From Chloroflexota bacterium (lineage in GTDB: Bacteria; Chloroflexota; Limnocylindria; Limnocylindrales; CSP1-4), in contig JAKOQS010000007.1 in the NCBI GenBank assembly GCA_029778235.1, forward strand, positions 1 to 49,743: a DNA stretch of 49,743 bases. The letters are read 5' to 3'. The first letter of the stretch is position 1. Every line of letters starts with the position of its first letter. The position numbers and the translations under genes are program-made. The notes below the pieces were generated by a model that did not search any database, was not told the DNA's origin, and worked only from the letters and a program-made list of their open reading frames with translations. Below, in pieces: positions 1 to 11,221 of the stretch.

Positions 1-17
1 AGACGAACGAGGATCCG

Positions 18-131
18 TTGAAGGTTCGAGCATCCGTCAAGGCCCGCTGCGACAACTGCAAGGTCATCCGTCGACACGGGACCGTGATGGTCATCTGCAC
101 CAATCCCAAGCACAAGCAGCGGCAGGGCTGA
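18..131 (+). CDS. rpmJ: 50S ribosomal protein L36
   Basis: A 37-residue protein starting at TTG, with the purine-rich AGGA five bases upstream. It is a structural component of the large ribosomal subunit. It has the zinc-ribbon (C+) ligand set Cys11, Cys14, Cys27 and His32, and the length matches the family exactly. It sits three bases before rpsM, its usual neighbour in the spc/alpha operon. The TTG start is chosen because the protein then begins MKVRASVK, the normal N terminus of L36. Confidence 0.95.
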   Translation: MKVRASVKARCDNCKVIRRHGTVMVICTNPKHKQRQG

Positions 132-134
132 TCC

Positions 135-506
135 ATGGCACGCATCGCCGGCGTCGACATCCCGCGCGAGAAGCGGGTGGAGGTCGCGCTCACGTACATC
201 TTCGGGATCGGCCTCCCGACCGCCCAGAAGATCCTCCAGCAGACGAACGTGAACCCTGACACCCGGGTGCGCGACCTCACGGAGGACCAGGTCAACCGCC
301 TGCGCGAGCTCATCGACCGCCGGTACAAGGTCGAGGGCGACCTCCGACGCGAGGTCGCGCTCAACGTCAAGCGGCTCATCGAGATCGGCTCGTACCGGGG
401 CCTGCGGCACCGCCGCAACCTCCCCGTGCGGGGCCAGCGGACGAAGACGAACGCTCGCGCCCGGCGCGGTCCCAAGCGGACCGTCGGCGCGCGCCGCAAG
501 AAGTAA
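135..506 (+). CDS. rpsM: 30S ribosomal protein S13
   Basis: A 123-residue primary protein of the small-subunit head, contacting 16S rRNA and the P-site tRNA and bridging to the large subunit. The N terminus [21 protein letters not shown] and the basic C-terminal tail ending [12 protein letters not shown], which reaches toward the tRNAs, are typical. It starts three bases after rpmJ and is followed by rpsK in the conserved alpha-operon order. Confidence 0.98.
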   Translation: MARIAGVDIPREKRVEVALTYIFGIGLPTAQKILQQTNVNPDTRVRDLTEDQVNRLRELIDRRYKVEGDLRREVALNVKRLIEIGSYRGLRHRRNLPVRGQRTKTNARARRGPKRTVGARRKK

Positions 507-524
507 GAGGAAGTACCCCCAGGG

Positions 525-920
525 ATGGCTGACCGCAAGCGCGCCCCGAAGCAGCGCCGCAAGGAACGCAAGAACGTGCCCAGCGGGCACGTCCACGTCC
601 TCGCGAGCTTCAACAACACGATCGTCACGATCACCGACCCCACCGGCCACGTCGTCGCGTGGGGCTCGGGCGGGATCGCCGGGTTCAAGGGCTCGCGCAA
701 GAGCACGCCCTACGCCGCGGCGCTCGCGGCTGACGGTGCGGCGCGCCGGGCGATGGAGCACGGGATGCGCCAGGTCGAGGTCTTCGTGAAGGGCCCCGGT
801 GCCGGGCGCGAGCAGGCGATCCGGTCGCTCCAGGCCGCCGGCCTCGAGGTGACCGCGATCACCGACGTCACCCCGATCCCGCACAACGGCTGCCGCCCGC
901 CCAAGCGGCGCCGGGTCTGA
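525..920 (+). CDS. rpsK: 30S ribosomal protein S11
   Basis: A 131-residue platform protein of the 30S subunit. The segments [19 protein letters not shown] (about residues 24-42) and the C-terminal [18 protein letters not shown] are family signatures. The extreme N terminus is a basic tail ([14 protein letters not shown]). It lies 18 bases after rpsM and 16 before rpsD. Confidence 0.98.
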   Translation: MADRKRAPKQRRKERKNVPSGHVHVLASFNNTIVTITDPTGHVVAWGSGGIAGFKGSRKSTPYAAALAADGAARRAMEHGMRQVEVFVKGPGAGREQAIRSLQAAGLEVTAITDVTPIPHNGCRPPKRRRV

Positions 921-936
921 GCGAGGTCAGTCCACG

Positions 937-1563
937 ATGGCCCGTTACACCGACTCCGTCTGTCGCCTCTGCCGCCGGGAGGGCGCCAAGCTCTTCCTGA
1001 AGGGCGAGCGCTGCTACACCAAGAAGTGCGCCTTCGAGCGCCGTCCCTCTCCTCCCGGCCAGCACGGCGTCCGCCGGCGCAAGATGGGCGACTACGGCAT
1101 CCAGCTGCGCGAGAAGCAGAAGGTCCGCCGCGTCTACCGCGTGCTCGAGAAGCAGTTCAAGAACTACTTCGAGGTCGCGGAGTCCCGGCCGGGCGTGACC
1201 GGCGAGAACCTCCTTCGCCTCCTCGAGCTGCGCCTCGACAACGTCGTCTACCGGATGGGCCTCGCCCGCTCGCGCGACCACGCGCGACAGCTCGTCGGCC
1301 ACGGCCACTTCGCCGTGAACGGCCGGGCCACCAACATCCCGTCGTTCCAGCTCAAGCCGGGCGACAGGGTCGAGGTCCGCGAGTCGCGCCTCTCCCGCGA
1401 GCCGTTCAAGCTCGCCAAGGAGACGATCCGCTCGCACCAGGCTCCCGAGTGGCTCGCCGTCGACCCGGTCAAGCTCGCCGGGACCGTCCTCGTCCCGCCG
1501 CGGCGCGACCAGATGCCGATGGAGCTGAACGAGCAGCTCGTCGTCGAGTACTACTCGAGGTGA
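937..1563 (+). CDS. rpsD: 30S ribosomal protein S4, zinc-binding form
   Basis: A 208-residue primary 16S rRNA-binding protein that nucleates 30S assembly and, in several bacteria, autoregulates the operon. The N-terminal ribosomal S4 domain carries Cys9, Cys12, Cys26 and Cys31, a zinc-finger (C+) arrangement. The central part has the S4 RNA-binding domain ([26 protein letters not shown]). It ends with the typical VVEYYSR. L36 is also a C+ paralogue, so both retain zinc. Confidence 0.98.
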   Translation: MARYTDSVCRLCRREGAKLFLKGERCYTKKCAFERRPSPPGQHGVRRRKMGDYGIQLREKQKVRRVYRVLEKQFKNYFEVAESRPGVTGENLLRLLELRLDNVVYRMGLARSRDHARQLVGHGHFAVNGRATNIPSFQLKPGDRVEVRESRLSREPFKLAKETIRSHQAPEWLAVDPVKLAGTVLVPPRRDQMPMELNEQLVVEYYSR

Positions 1564-1567
1564 CGCG

Positions 1568-2578
1568 GTGATCGAGCTGGACATCCCGCAGATCGAGCCG
1601 GTCGCCGAAGACGACCGCCACGCCCGGTACGAAGCCGCCCCGCTCCCCGCGGGCTACGGCGTCACGCTGGGCAACGCGCTCCGGCGCGTGCTCCTGTCGT
1701 CGCTCGAGGGCGCGGCCGTGACCGCGATCCAGATCCGCGACGTCTACCAGGAGTTCTCCACCATCGCCGGCGTGAAGGAGGACGTCACCCAGATCGTCCT
1801 CAACGTGAAGAAGCTCCGCCTCAAGAGCTTCGCCACGCACCCGGTCCAGCTCCGGCTCGAGAAGGCCGGCGCGGGCCCGGTGACCGCCCGGGACATCATC
1901 GAGAACGCCGACGTCGAGATCGTCAACCCGGACCTCGTCCTGATGACGATCGACGCCGACGACGTGCGCATCGACATGGACCTGACCGTCGAGCGCGGCG
2001 TGGGTTACCAGGCCGCGGAGCGACCCGAGGCTCCGCCGATCGGCGTCATCGCCGTGGACGCGATCTTCACGCCCGTGCGGAAGGTCAACTACACGGTCGA
2101 GAACACGCGCGTCGGCCAGATGACCAACTTCGACAAGTTGACGCTGGACATCGAGACCGACGGGACGATCACGCCCGAGGAGGCGCTCTCCAAGGCCGCG
2201 GACATCCTGATCCGCAACCTCCAGCTGTTCTCGACGATCGGCATGGCGGCCCTGCCTGCGGAGCGGTCCGCCAGCTCGGCCCCGCAGCTCCCGCCCAACA
2301 TGCTGGACATGCCCATCGAGGAGCTCGACCTCCCGATGCGCGCGTACAACAGCCTGAAGCGCAACAACATCGTCAAGGTCGGGCAGCTGCTCCAGCTCTC
2401 CGATGACGACCTGCTCCGGATGCGCAACTTCGGCAAGAAGTCGCTCGACGAGATGAAGGAGCGGCTCCGGATGCGCGGGTTCATCCTCCCGGAGTCCGAC
2501 GATGAGGCCGACGCCGAGGACGTCGAGGACGTGATCGACGTCGAGCTCGACGACGACTCGTTCGAGGAGGAGGACTGA
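1568..2578 (+). CDS. rpoA: DNA-directed RNA polymerase subunit alpha
   Basis: A 336-residue subunit that scaffolds RNA polymerase assembly and contacts promoter DNA and activators. The N-terminal dimerisation domain is recognisable at GYGVTLGNALRRVLLSSLEGAA, and the C-terminal helix-hairpin-helix domain at NNIVKVGQLLQLSDDDLLRMRNFGKKSLDEM. The start is GTG, four bases after rpsD. The last 25 or so residues form a strongly acidic tail (DDEADAEDVEDVIDVELDDD) beyond the normal CTD end, whose role is unknown. Confidence 0.98.
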   Translation: MIELDIPQIEPVAEDDRHARYEAAPLPAGYGVTLGNALRRVLLSSLEGAAVTAIQIRDVYQEFSTIAGVKEDVTQIVLNVKKLRLKSFATHPVQLRLEKAGAGPVTARDIIENADVEIVNPDLVLMTIDADDVRIDMDLTVERGVGYQAAERPEAPPIGVIAVDAIFTPVRKVNYTVENTRVGQMTNFDKLTLDIETDGTITPEEALSKAADILIRNLQLFSTIGMAALPAERSASSAPQLPPNMLDMPIEELDLPMRAYNSLKRNNIVKVGQLLQLSDDDLLRMRNFGKKSLDEMKERLRMRGFILPESDDEADAEDVEDVIDVELDDDSFEEED

Positions 2579-2580
2579 CC

Positions 2581-2934
2581 GTGGCCCATCGCGTCGACGG
2601 GCGCAAGCTCAGCCGCAAGCAGGGGCCGCGGCTCGCCCTCTACCGCAACCTGGTCGTCTCCGTCCTCCGGTACGAGAAGGTCAAGACCACCGAGGCCAAG
2701 GCCAAGGAGGTCCGCCCGCAGGTGGAGCGGATGATCACGCTCGCCAAGCGCGGAGACCTGACCGCTCGCCGGGCCGTCATCGCGGCGCTCCCCGATGAGC
2801 CGCTCGTGATCAACAAGCTCTTCGACGAGATCGCGCCGAAGTACGCGGACCGGACCTCCGGGTACACCCGGATCGTCCGCGTCGGCCAGCGACAGGGCGA
2901 TGCCGCCCCGATCGTCCAGCTCGAGCTCGTCTGA
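2581..2934 (+). CDS. rplQ: 50S ribosomal protein L17
   Basis: A 117-residue large-subunit protein near the peptide exit tunnel. It has the expected KLSRKQGPRLALYRNLVVSVL near the N terminus and DRTSGYTRIVRVGQRQGDAA near the C terminus. The start is GTG, two bases after the rpoA stop. It is the usual gene after rpoA. Confidence 0.98.
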   Translation: MAHRVDGRKLSRKQGPRLALYRNLVVSVLRYEKVKTTEAKAKEVRPQVERMITLAKRGDLTARRAVIAALPDEPLVINKLFDEIAPKYADRTSGYTRIVRVGQRQGDAAPIVQLELV

Positions 2935-2938
2935 CGCA

Positions 2939-3727
2939 GTGAAGCGCGCCCGAGAGGGCGCCCCCGTGCGGTACCGCGCGCGGGTCGAATACGACGGGAC
3001 CGACTTCTCGGGCTCCCAGGCGCAGGCCGGGACCCGGACGGTCCAGGGGGAGCTCGAGGCCGCGCTCGCGGCCCTCTCCGGCGGACGCCGGGTGAGGGTC
3101 GACGCGGCCGGGAGGACCGACGCGGGGGTCCACGCGACCGGACAGGTGATCGCATTCACCTACGCCGGACGCCTCTCCGCGACGGAGCTGGCACGGGCGT
3201 TCGACGCCCTGCTCCCGCCGGATGTCGCCGTCCGCGACCTCCGACGCGTGCCGGCCGGGTTCCATCCGCGCCACGACGCTCGCTACCGGGAGTACCGGTA
3301 CAGCGTGTGGAACGGACCTCGCAGCCCGCTCCGCGAGCGGACGGCGCTCTGGATCAAGGTCCCCCTCGACACCGCGGCGATGGCGCGGGCGGCGTCGGCC
3401 CTCGAGGGCCGACACGACTTCCGGGCCTTCGGCGCGGCGGACCGCGGGACGGTCCGGACCCTTCACCGGGTCCGGGTCCGGCGGGACGGCCACCTCGTGA
3501 CGATCGACGTCCGGGGTGACGCCTTCCTCCGCGGGATGGTCCGCAGGATCGTCGCGGCGCTCCTCCTGGTGGGGCGCGGCGAGACGGAAGAAGCGGCGGT
3601 CGGCGCGGCGCTCGCGGCGCGGCGACCGGCGTTCGGCGGGGCGAGTGCCCCGGCGAAGGGACTCTGCCTGCGGCGGGTCGCCCTCGGGCGGCCGGCCGGC
3701 GATGGGATGAGGAACGAGGAACGATGA
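2939..3727 (+). CDS. truA: tRNA pseudouridine(38-40) synthase
   Basis: Converts U38, U39 and U40 of tRNA anticodon arms to pseudouridine. The catalytic aspartate lies in the [12 protein letters not shown] motif, and the C-terminal [19 protein letters not shown] segment is typical. The frame is open further upstream to an ATG at 2900 inside rplQ, which would add a serine run of no known role. I prefer GTG at 2939, four bases after the rplQ stop, giving 262 residues, the family's normal size. The stop overlaps the rplM start (ATGA). Confidence 0.93.
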   Translation: MKRAREGAPVRYRARVEYDGTDFSGSQAQAGTRTVQGELEAALAALSGGRRVRVDAAGRTDAGVHATGQVIAFTYAGRLSATELARAFDALLPPDVAVRDLRRVPAGFHPRHDARYREYRYSVWNGPRSPLRERTALWIKVPLDTAAMARAASALEGRHDFRAFGAADRGTVRTLHRVRVRRDGHLVTIDVRGDAFLRGMVRRIVAALLLVGRGETEEAAVGAALAARRPAFGGASAPAKGLCLRRVALGRPAGDGMRNEER

Positions 3728-4155
3728 ACTCGAAGACCTACACGCTCAAGGGGAGCGAGATCGAGCGACGCTGGTACGTCGTCGATGCGACGGACGAGAC
3801 GCTCGGCCGCCTCGCGTCCCGCGTTGCGCGCGTCCTCGAGGGCAAGCACAAGCCCACGTTCACGCCCAACCTCGACTCCGGCGACCACGTCATCATCGTG
3901 AACGCCGCGAAGGTGGCGGTCTCGCGCGACAAGCTCGAGTCCAAGCTCTACCGCCGCCACAGCGGATATCCGATGGGCTACAAGGAGGAGACGCTCGGCC
4001 ACCTCCTCGCCCGGCGACCCGAGGAGGTCATCCGGCGGGCGGTGAAGGGCATGCTCCAGCACAACAAGCTCGGCACGCAGCAGCTGCGCAAGCTCAAGGT
4101 GTATGCGGGTCCTGAGCATCCCCACGAAGCGCAGAAGCCCGAGCCGCTCGGCTGA
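3724..4155 (+). CDS. rplM: 50S ribosomal protein L13
   Basis: A 143-residue early-assembly protein of the 50S subunit. Recognisable segments are [21 protein letters not shown], then [20 protein letters not shown], and finally [10 protein letters not shown] with [18 protein letters not shown]. It is translationally coupled to truA by a 4-base overlap and followed by rpsI, its constant partner. Confidence 0.98.
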   Translation: MNSKTYTLKGSEIERRWYVVDATDETLGRLASRVARVLEGKHKPTFTPNLDSGDHVIIVNAAKVAVSRDKLESKLYRRHSGYPMGYKEETLGHLLARRPEEVIRRAVKGMLQHNKLGTQQLRKLKVYAGPEHPHEAQKPEPLG

Positions 4156-4172
4156 TCAGGAGCAACGCACAG

Positions 4173-4571
4173 ATGTCGAACCTCGGCTATCACGAAGGGA
4201 CCGGCCGGCGGAAGACCGCCGTCGCGCGCGTGCGCCTCATGCCCGGCGAAGGCGAGATCGTCGTGAACGGTCGGTCGCTGGATCAGCACTTCGGCAACGC
4301 CGTGAGCGAGTCCGAGATCCGCATGCCGTTCCGTGTGACCGGGACCGAGGGCCGCTACAACGTCATGATCAAGGTCGAGGGCGGCGGCGTGAACGGTCAG
4401 GCCGGGGCCATCCGCCACGGCATCGCACGGGCGCTCCTCGACGTCGACGCAGACGCGAACCGCGTGCCGCTCCGCCAGGCCGGCCTGCTCACGCGCGACC
4501 CGCGGATGAAGGAGCGCAAGAAGTACGGGCTCAAGCGAGCCCGGAAGGCGCCGCAGTACACCAAGCGCTGA
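4173..4571 (+). CDS. rpsI: 30S ribosomal protein S9
   Basis: A 132-residue small-subunit protein whose C-terminal tail reaches the P-site tRNA. The start [17 protein letters not shown] and the end [25 protein letters not shown] are diagnostic. The final lysine-arginine is the universally kept tip. It is the last gene of the ribosomal block, and a GC-rich hairpin follows. Confidence 0.98.
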   Translation: MSNLGYHEGTGRRKTAVARVRLMPGEGEIVVNGRSLDQHFGNAVSESEIRMPFRVTGTEGRYNVMIKVEGGGVNGQAGAIRHGIARALLDVDADANRVPLRQAGLLTRDPRMKERKKYGLKRARKAPQYTKR

Positions 4572-4597
4572 CCCCCACGGACCTGGCCGGGACCGGA

Positions 4598-4629
4598 CCG
4601 GGCGCGGCCGGGATCCTCCCGGCGCCCGG
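4598..4629 (+). terminator. GC-rich hairpin after rpsI
   Basis: The arms CCGGGCG...CCGGGA and TCCCGG...CGCCCGG pair around a three-base loop, with a small bulge on the left arm. It lies between rpsI and the next gene and would end the ribosomal operon. There is no U-tract, so the call rests on position and pairing only. Confidence 0.4.
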
Positions 4630-4647
4630 CCGCACCTACGGGGTGGG

Positions 4648-5697
4648 ATGACCGACCAGCTCTTCGACCGCTACAAGGACGCCCTCCGGGCGGGCCACGT
4701 CGCGGTGCTGCGCGGGCGCCTCGACGAGGCGCTCGCCGCCTACCGGGACGCCGAGCGCATCGCCCCGGACCGGCCGCTCCCGCACACCAGCCTCGGCGGC
4801 GTCCTGCTCGACCTCGGCCGCGTGGACGAGGCCCTCGAGGAGCTGCGGCTCGCCCTGGAGCTCTCGCCGCGCGACGAGGGCGCCCTGCTCGGGCGGGCCG
4901 AGGCGCTCGGTCGCGCCGGCCGGCGGTCCGAGGCTGCATCCACGCTCGACACGCTCGCCGAGGTGCAGGAGGCCGCGGGCCGCCACGCCGACGTCGTCGA
5001 CACCCTCCAGCGCGCCCTCGTCCTCGAGGAGCGCGTGGGCCGACGCCGCCGCTACCAGGCAGCGGTTCGGGACCTGCGCGTCGCCAGTGGCGGCCGGCTC
5101 TCCGAGGGAGCCTCCAGCCTGGCCCGGCCCCTCGCCGAGCCCGCGCCGATCGCTGAGCCGGATGCGGTCCCGGGACCCGAGGCGGGCGACGGCGCCCTCG
5201 GCCTCGACGCGGGTCCGGCGGCCAACGCGCCGTCCGCCCAGGAGTCCGGGCCCGCCGACGCCGGCGCTCCGAGCGAAGAGACGGCCGAGCCCTCGGGGCC
5301 CGTGGCTCCGGCGGAGCCCGCGGAGCCCCCGGACCCCCGGTCGACGGGCGAGCGACTCGTGGCGACGGCCGAGGAGGCGGCTGCCCGGGGCGACGGGGCG
5401 ACGGCTCTCGAGGCTTACCGTGAGGCGGCCCGGGTCTTCGACGAGGCCGGCCTGCCCATCGCCGCCCTCGACGCGTGCCGCGAGGCCCTCGCCCTGGCCC
5501 CGGGGGACGTGGACGTGCATCTCCGGTACGCGGCCATCTACCGGTCGAAGGGCTGGCGGGAGATCGCGGCGAACCGGATCGCGAGCATCCTCCGGCTCGT
5601 CGACCTCGAGGGCGACGTCGAGGGCAGGGCCCGGATCTGCGCTGTCATCGCCGAGACGTATCCCGACGACGAGCGCCTGTCGGCGCTGTGCGCCTGA
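4648..5697 (+). CDS. TPR-repeat protein with Pro/Ala-rich linker
   Basis: A 349-residue soluble protein of unknown role. About four tetratricopeptide repeats occupy residues 8-130 (GRLDEALAAYRDAERIAP, GRVDEALEELRLALELSP). A Pro/Ala/Glu-rich linker follows (about 155-230), then a second TPR block (GDGATALEAYREAARVF; ALDACREALALAPGDVDVHLRYA). No signal peptide or membrane segment is visible. TPRs mediate protein contacts. Its position just before cdaA may mean a shared function, but cdaA appears to have its own promoter. Confidence 0.85.
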   Translation: MTDQLFDRYKDALRAGHVAVLRGRLDEALAAYRDAERIAPDRPLPHTSLGGVLLDLGRVDEALEELRLALELSPRDEGALLGRAEALGRAGRRSEAASTLDTLAEVQEAAGRHADVVDTLQRALVLEERVGRRRRYQAAVRDLRVASGGRLSEGASSLARPLAEPAPIAEPDAVPGPEAGDGALGLDAGPAANAPSAQESGPADAGAPSEETAEPSGPVAPAEPAEPPDPRSTGERLVATAEEAAARGDGATALEAYREAARVFDEAGLPIAALDACREALALAPGDVDVHLRYAAIYRSKGWREIAANRIASILRLVDLEGDVEGRARICAVIAETYPDDERLSALCA

Positions 5698-5740
5698 GCC
5701 CGCCAGGGACGCCGCGGGCGGGCGCCCGGGAACCCGATGC

Positions 5741-5758
5741 TAGACTCGTGACGGGATG
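5741..5758 (+). promoter_or_regulatory. Promoter -10 element for cdaA, probably leaderless
   Basis: TAGACT at 5741-5746 is preceded by TGC, giving an extended -10 (TGCTAGACT). Nine bases separate it from the cdaA ATG. Transcription would start within about 0-3 bases of the start codon. No Shine-Dalgarno sequence is present. Confidence 0.6.
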
Positions 5759-6712
5759 ACGTTCATCGAGTCCATCCTCGGACAGATCACGCTCACGACG
5801 CTCCTCGACATCGGCATCACGGCGCTCCTCATCTACTGGCTCTTCAGCCTGATCCAGGGGACGCGCGCGGTGCGGCTCGTCATCGGCGTGGCCGTGCTGA
5901 TCCTCGTCTATGCGCTGGCGCAGCTGTTCGACCTGCGCCTGCTGTCGCAGATCCTGCAGACCGGGGCGGTCGTCGGCCTGTTCGCGCTGGTCGTGATCTT
6001 CCAGCCCGAGCTCCGTCGCGCCCTGGAGCGGATCGGCCGCGTCGGATCCCTCGGATGGCTCGTGTCACCCGGGGAGGCGCGCGTGGCGGACCGCGTCGCG
6101 TCCACGGTCGCGGCCGCGGCAGCCCGGCTGGCGGCGCAGCGGACCGGGGCGCTGATCGTGCTCGAGCGCGAGACCGGCCTCGGCGAGTTCGCGGAGACGG
6201 GGGTCCCGCTCGATGCCGAGCTCACGATCGATCTCGTGTGCACGATCTTCGTGCCTCGGACCCCCCTGCACGACGGCGCCGTCATCGTGCGCGGCGAGCG
6301 GATCGTGGCCGCCGGCGCCACCCTGCCGCTCGCCGAGCTCACCGTGCAGCCCGAGCGGATCGGGACGCGGCACCGGGCGGCCCTCGGGATCACGGAGCAG
6401 ACCGACGCGGTGGTCGTCGTCGTCTCCGAGGAGACCGGCCGCATGAGCCTCGTCGAACGGGCGCGCATCGTCCGCAACCTCGACGAAGGCGCGCTCGCGA
6501 GCGCACTCGCCGCGCTCCTGCGGCCGGGTAGCGGCCGCAGCGCTGGCGTGCTCGCCGGGCGCGCGCGGACGGCCACGTTCTCTCAGGCGCGGTTCCAGGC
6601 CATCCCGCGCCGCGGCAGGCGGTCCGGATCGCAGGACGAGGGCGAGCCCGAGGCCGCGGCCCCGGCCCCCGACGAACCGGCGACGGCGACCGCGGGCGGC
6701 GGGCCCGGATGA
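5756..6712 (+). CDS. cdaA: Membrane-bound diadenylate cyclase CdaA
   Basis: Makes cyclic di-AMP from two ATP. Three transmembrane helices lie at about residues 14-34, 39-59 and 66-84. The DAC (DisA_N) domain follows with both catalytic motifs: LHDGAVI (DGA at 173-175) and GTRHRAAL (RHR at 205-207). The C-terminal 60 residues are a low-complexity Arg/Ala/Pro extension not needed for catalysis. The cdaA-cdaR-glmM order is the conserved one first studied in Firmicutes, where CdaR and GlmM modulate CdaA activity. The stop overlaps the cdaR start. Confidence 0.95.
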   Translation: MTFIESILGQITLTTLLDIGITALLIYWLFSLIQGTRAVRLVIGVAVLILVYALAQLFDLRLLSQILQTGAVVGLFALVVIFQPELRRALERIGRVGSLGWLVSPGEARVADRVASTVAAAAARLAAQRTGALIVLERETGLGEFAETGVPLDAELTIDLVCTIFVPRTPLHDGAVIVRGERIVAAGATLPLAELTVQPERIGTRHRAALGITEQTDAVVVVVSEETGRMSLVERARIVRNLDEGALASALAALLRPGSGRSAGVLAGRARTATFSQARFQAIPRRGRRSGSQDEGEPEAAAPAPDEPATATAGGGPG

Positions 6713-7983
6713 GGGCGGTCGCCGAGTTCGTCGTCCGGAACTGGCCGCTCAAGCTCGCGGCCATCCTGCTCGCCGTCGCGCTGTACGCCGGGGTCGTCGT
6801 GTCGCAGAGCGCGCGCACGTGGCCGGGTCGCGTCCCCATCGAGCCGCTGAACCAGCCGGCGAGCGTCTTCATCCTCGAATCACTCCCGGATGTGACCTCG
6901 ATCCGCTACCTCGCCCCGGTCGATGCCGCGAACCGGATCTCGAGCGCGAGCTTCACCGCATCGGTGGACCTCGGCGGCATCGACCCGCGCACGACCGACG
7001 GGTTCGCCTCCCTGCCCGTCGTGGTCACGGCCACAGACCCGCGCGTCCAGGTCGTGGACTACGTCCCGCAGCGGATCCAGGTGCGCGTCGATCCGCTCGT
7101 CGACACGATGGTCCCGGTCGAGGTGGACCGTGGGACGCTGCCCGACGGGCTCATCGCCACCGACCCGGGCGTGGAGCCGGCGACCGTCACGGTCACAGGC
7201 CCCAGGTCGCAGGTCACGCAGGTCGTGGCGGCGATCGCCCGGGTCCGCGTCCAGCCGGCGGGGCTGGACATCGACCAGCAGGTGGACCTCGTGCCCGTCG
7301 ATGCCCGGGGCGACGAGGTGGCGCAGGTGGACCTGAGCCCGCCGTCCGCGCGGGTGCGCATCGACATCTCGAGCCAGTCCACCACGCGGACGCTCCCCGT
7401 GGCCTCGAGCGTCCAGGGCCAGCCCGCGGACGGCTACGAGGTGACGGGGACCTCGGTGGACCCCGCCGTCGTGACCGTGCACGGCGATGCGGGGACTCTC
7501 GCCGGCTTGACGGTCGTCCCGACGAAGCCGGTGAGCATCGACGGCGCGAAGGCCGACGTCGTCCGGAAGGTCGCCCTGGTGCCGCCCGACGGCGTGACGC
7601 TCGACGTGACGTCGCCGGTGACCGTCACGGTCGCGGTCGCCGAACGCGAGGGGACGCGGACGCTGACGGCGGGCGTCGTCCTGGACGGGGTCGCACCCGA
7701 CCTCACGTACGCCCTCGCGACCGGCTCCGTCCTCGTCACGCTCGGCGGGCCGGTGACATCGCTGGACGCGATCGATGCCACGGCGTTCACGGTGAGCGTG
7801 GACGTCTCCGGCCTCGCGCCCGGATCGCACGTGGTCCCGGTGACGGTGGACGTACCTGACGGGCTCACCCTGGTCTCCGTGACGCCGGCACGCGTCGCGA
7901 TCCAGGTGCTCGCGCCTCCTCCCACGCCCAGTCCCACACCCACCCCTCAGCCGCCGACGCCCGAGCCGTCGCTCGGCCCGTGA
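6709..7983 (+). CDS. cdaR: YbbR-domain regulator of CdaA (CdaR)
   Basis: A 424-residue protein with one N-terminal membrane anchor (about residues 10-28, WPLKLAAILLAVALYAGVV). Several extracytoplasmic YbbR repeats of about 80 residues follow, each marked by a V.V.VxG pattern (EPATVTVTGPRSQV, DPAVVTVHGDAGTL). It ends in a Pro/Thr-rich tail (PTPSPTPTPQPPTPEP). In studied bacteria CdaR binds CdaA and tunes c-di-AMP synthesis. It is coupled to cdaA by an ATGA overlap. Confidence 0.93.
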   Translation: MRAVAEFVVRNWPLKLAAILLAVALYAGVVVSQSARTWPGRVPIEPLNQPASVFILESLPDVTSIRYLAPVDAANRISSASFTASVDLGGIDPRTTDGFASLPVVVTATDPRVQVVDYVPQRIQVRVDPLVDTMVPVEVDRGTLPDGLIATDPGVEPATVTVTGPRSQVTQVVAAIARVRVQPAGLDIDQQVDLVPVDARGDEVAQVDLSPPSARVRIDISSQSTTRTLPVASSVQGQPADGYEVTGTSVDPAVVTVHGDAGTLAGLTVVPTKPVSIDGAKADVVRKVALVPPDGVTLDVTSPVTVTVAVAEREGTRTLTAGVVLDGVAPDLTYALATGSVLVTLGGPVTSLDAIDATAFTVSVDVSGLAPGSHVVPVTVDVPDGLTLVSVTPARVAIQVLAPPPTPSPTPTPQPPTPEPSLGP

Positions 7984-7996
7984 CCCGGAGGTCCGC

Positions 7997-9331
7997 GTGA
8001 CTCGTCTCTTCGGCACCGACGGGATCCGTGGGGTCGCCAACGTCGACCTGACGCCCGCGCTCGCGTTCGCGCTCGGGCGGGCGACCGCCCGCCGCCTGGC
8101 GGGCCCGGGCGGCGCGATCGTCGTCGGGCGCGACACTCGCCGTTCCGGCGACATGTTCGCCTCCGCCATCGCGGCAGGCGCGGCGAGCCTCGGCGCCGAG
8201 GTCCACCTGGCGGGGGAGATCCCCACGCCCGGCCTCGCGTTCATCGTCGCGGACGGCGCGTATGCCGCGGGGATCATGGTGTCGGCGTCCCACAACCCCG
8301 CGGAGGACAACGGCCTCAAGGTCCTCGACGGACGCGGCATGAAGCTCGACGACCGCGTCGAAGACGAGATCGAGGCGCTCATCGACGGGTCGGATGCGCT
8401 CGACGGCGTGCGGAACGAGGCGATCGGGTGGATCCGGGATCGCTCCGACGACCTGCGCGCACGATACGTCGCCCACCGGTCGGCGCTCGCATCGGGCTTC
8501 CGGTCCGGCCTCCACGTCGTCGTCGATGGCGCCAACGGCTCCGGCTCCGCCGTCGCCGGCAGGATCCTGGCCGCGTCGGGTGCGCGCGTGGATGTGGTCC
8601 ACGACCGGCCCGACGGCATCAACATCAACCTCGGGTGCGGTGCGACCGACCCCGCGTCCCTGGCCGACGAGGTCGTCGCGCGCGGCGCCGACCTGGGCTT
8701 CGCGCTCGACGGCGACGCGGACCGGTGCGTCGCGGTGGACCGGTCCGGCCGCGTCGTGGACGGCGACCAGCTCATCGGCCTGCTCGCGCTCGACCGCATC
8801 GGGCGGGGTGCGCTCCCGCATGGCCGCGTCGTGGCGAGCGTGCTGTCGAACGGTGGCCTCGAGGCGGCGCTCGAGTCGGCCGGGGGAAGCCTGGTGCGCA
8901 CGCCCGTCGGCGACAAGTACATCCTCGAGGGGATGCTCGCGAACGACGCCGCGCTCGGCGGCGAGAAGAGCGGGCACGTGATCTTCCGGGAGCTCTCGTC
9001 CACCGGCGACGGGATCGTCACGGCGGTCGAGGTCCTGCGCGTGGTCAGCGCCTCGGGCGGGTCGATCGCCGACCTCGCGGCGCGGATCCCGCTCTTCCCG
9101 CAGGTCCAGCGGGCCATCCGCGTCCGCCACAAGGAGCGGTGGGAGACCGACCCAGCGATCGTGGCCGCCGTCGACGACGCCAGGTCTCGACTCGGGCCGG
9201 CAGGGCGCATCCTGGTGCGCCCGTCCGGCACCGAGCCGGTCCTCCGGATCATGGTCGAGGGACCGGACGCCGGGCTCGTCGCGTCGCTCGCCGACGGCAT
9301 CGGGGCGCTCGCGGAGGAGCGTCTACACTAG
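7997..9331 (+). CDS. glmM: Phosphoglucosamine mutase
   Basis: Interconverts glucosamine-6-phosphate and glucosamine-1-phosphate for UDP-GlcNAc synthesis. Every key motif is present: the phosphoserine loop SASHNP (Ser98), metal-binding DGDADR, sugar-binding GEKSGH and phosphate-binding RPSGTEP. The length of 444 matches the family. The start is GTG with GGAGG five bases upstream. It is third in the cdaA-cdaR-glmM unit; in other bacteria GlmM binds and inhibits CdaA. Confidence 0.98.
   Translation: MTRLFGTDGIRGVANVDLTPALAFALGRATARRLAGPGGAIVVGRDTRRSGDMFASAIAAGAASLGAEVHLAGEIPTPGLAFIVADGAYAAGIMVSASHNPAEDNGLKVLDGRGMKLDDRVEDEIEALIDGSDALDGVRNEAIGWIRDRSDDLRARYVAHRSALASGFRSGLHVVVDGANGSGSAVAGRILAASGARVDVVHDRPDGININLGCGATDPASLADEVVARGADLGFALDGDADRCVAVDRSGRVVDGDQLIGLLALDRIGRGALPHGRVVASVLSNGGLEAALESAGGSLVRTPVGDKYILEGMLANDAALGGEKSGHVIFRELSSTGDGIVTAVEVLRVVSASGGSIADLAARIPLFPQVQRAIRVRHKERWETDPAIVAAVDDARSRLGPAGRILVRPSGTEPVLRIMVEGPDAGLVASLADGIGALAEERLH
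9324..9329 (+). promoter_or_regulatory. Candidate -10 element (TACACT) for glmS
   Basis: TACACT overlaps the glmM stop codon and lies about 52 bases before the glmS ATG. It could give glmS its own leadered transcript; a GGAGG-type Shine-Dalgarno sequence lies between. There is no convincing -35 box. Confidence 0.35.
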
Positions 9332-9381
9332 CCGGGGCCCAGAGACGGGCGGTCACGGAAGCGGGAGGGAGCCGTCCGGGC

Positions 9382-11217
<1,836 letters not shown>

Positions 11218-11221
11218 CGAG

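Noticed and set aside
9332-9381. Possible glmS ribozyme before glmS
   Set aside because: Only 50 bases separate glmM and glmS, too few for the ribozyme fold.
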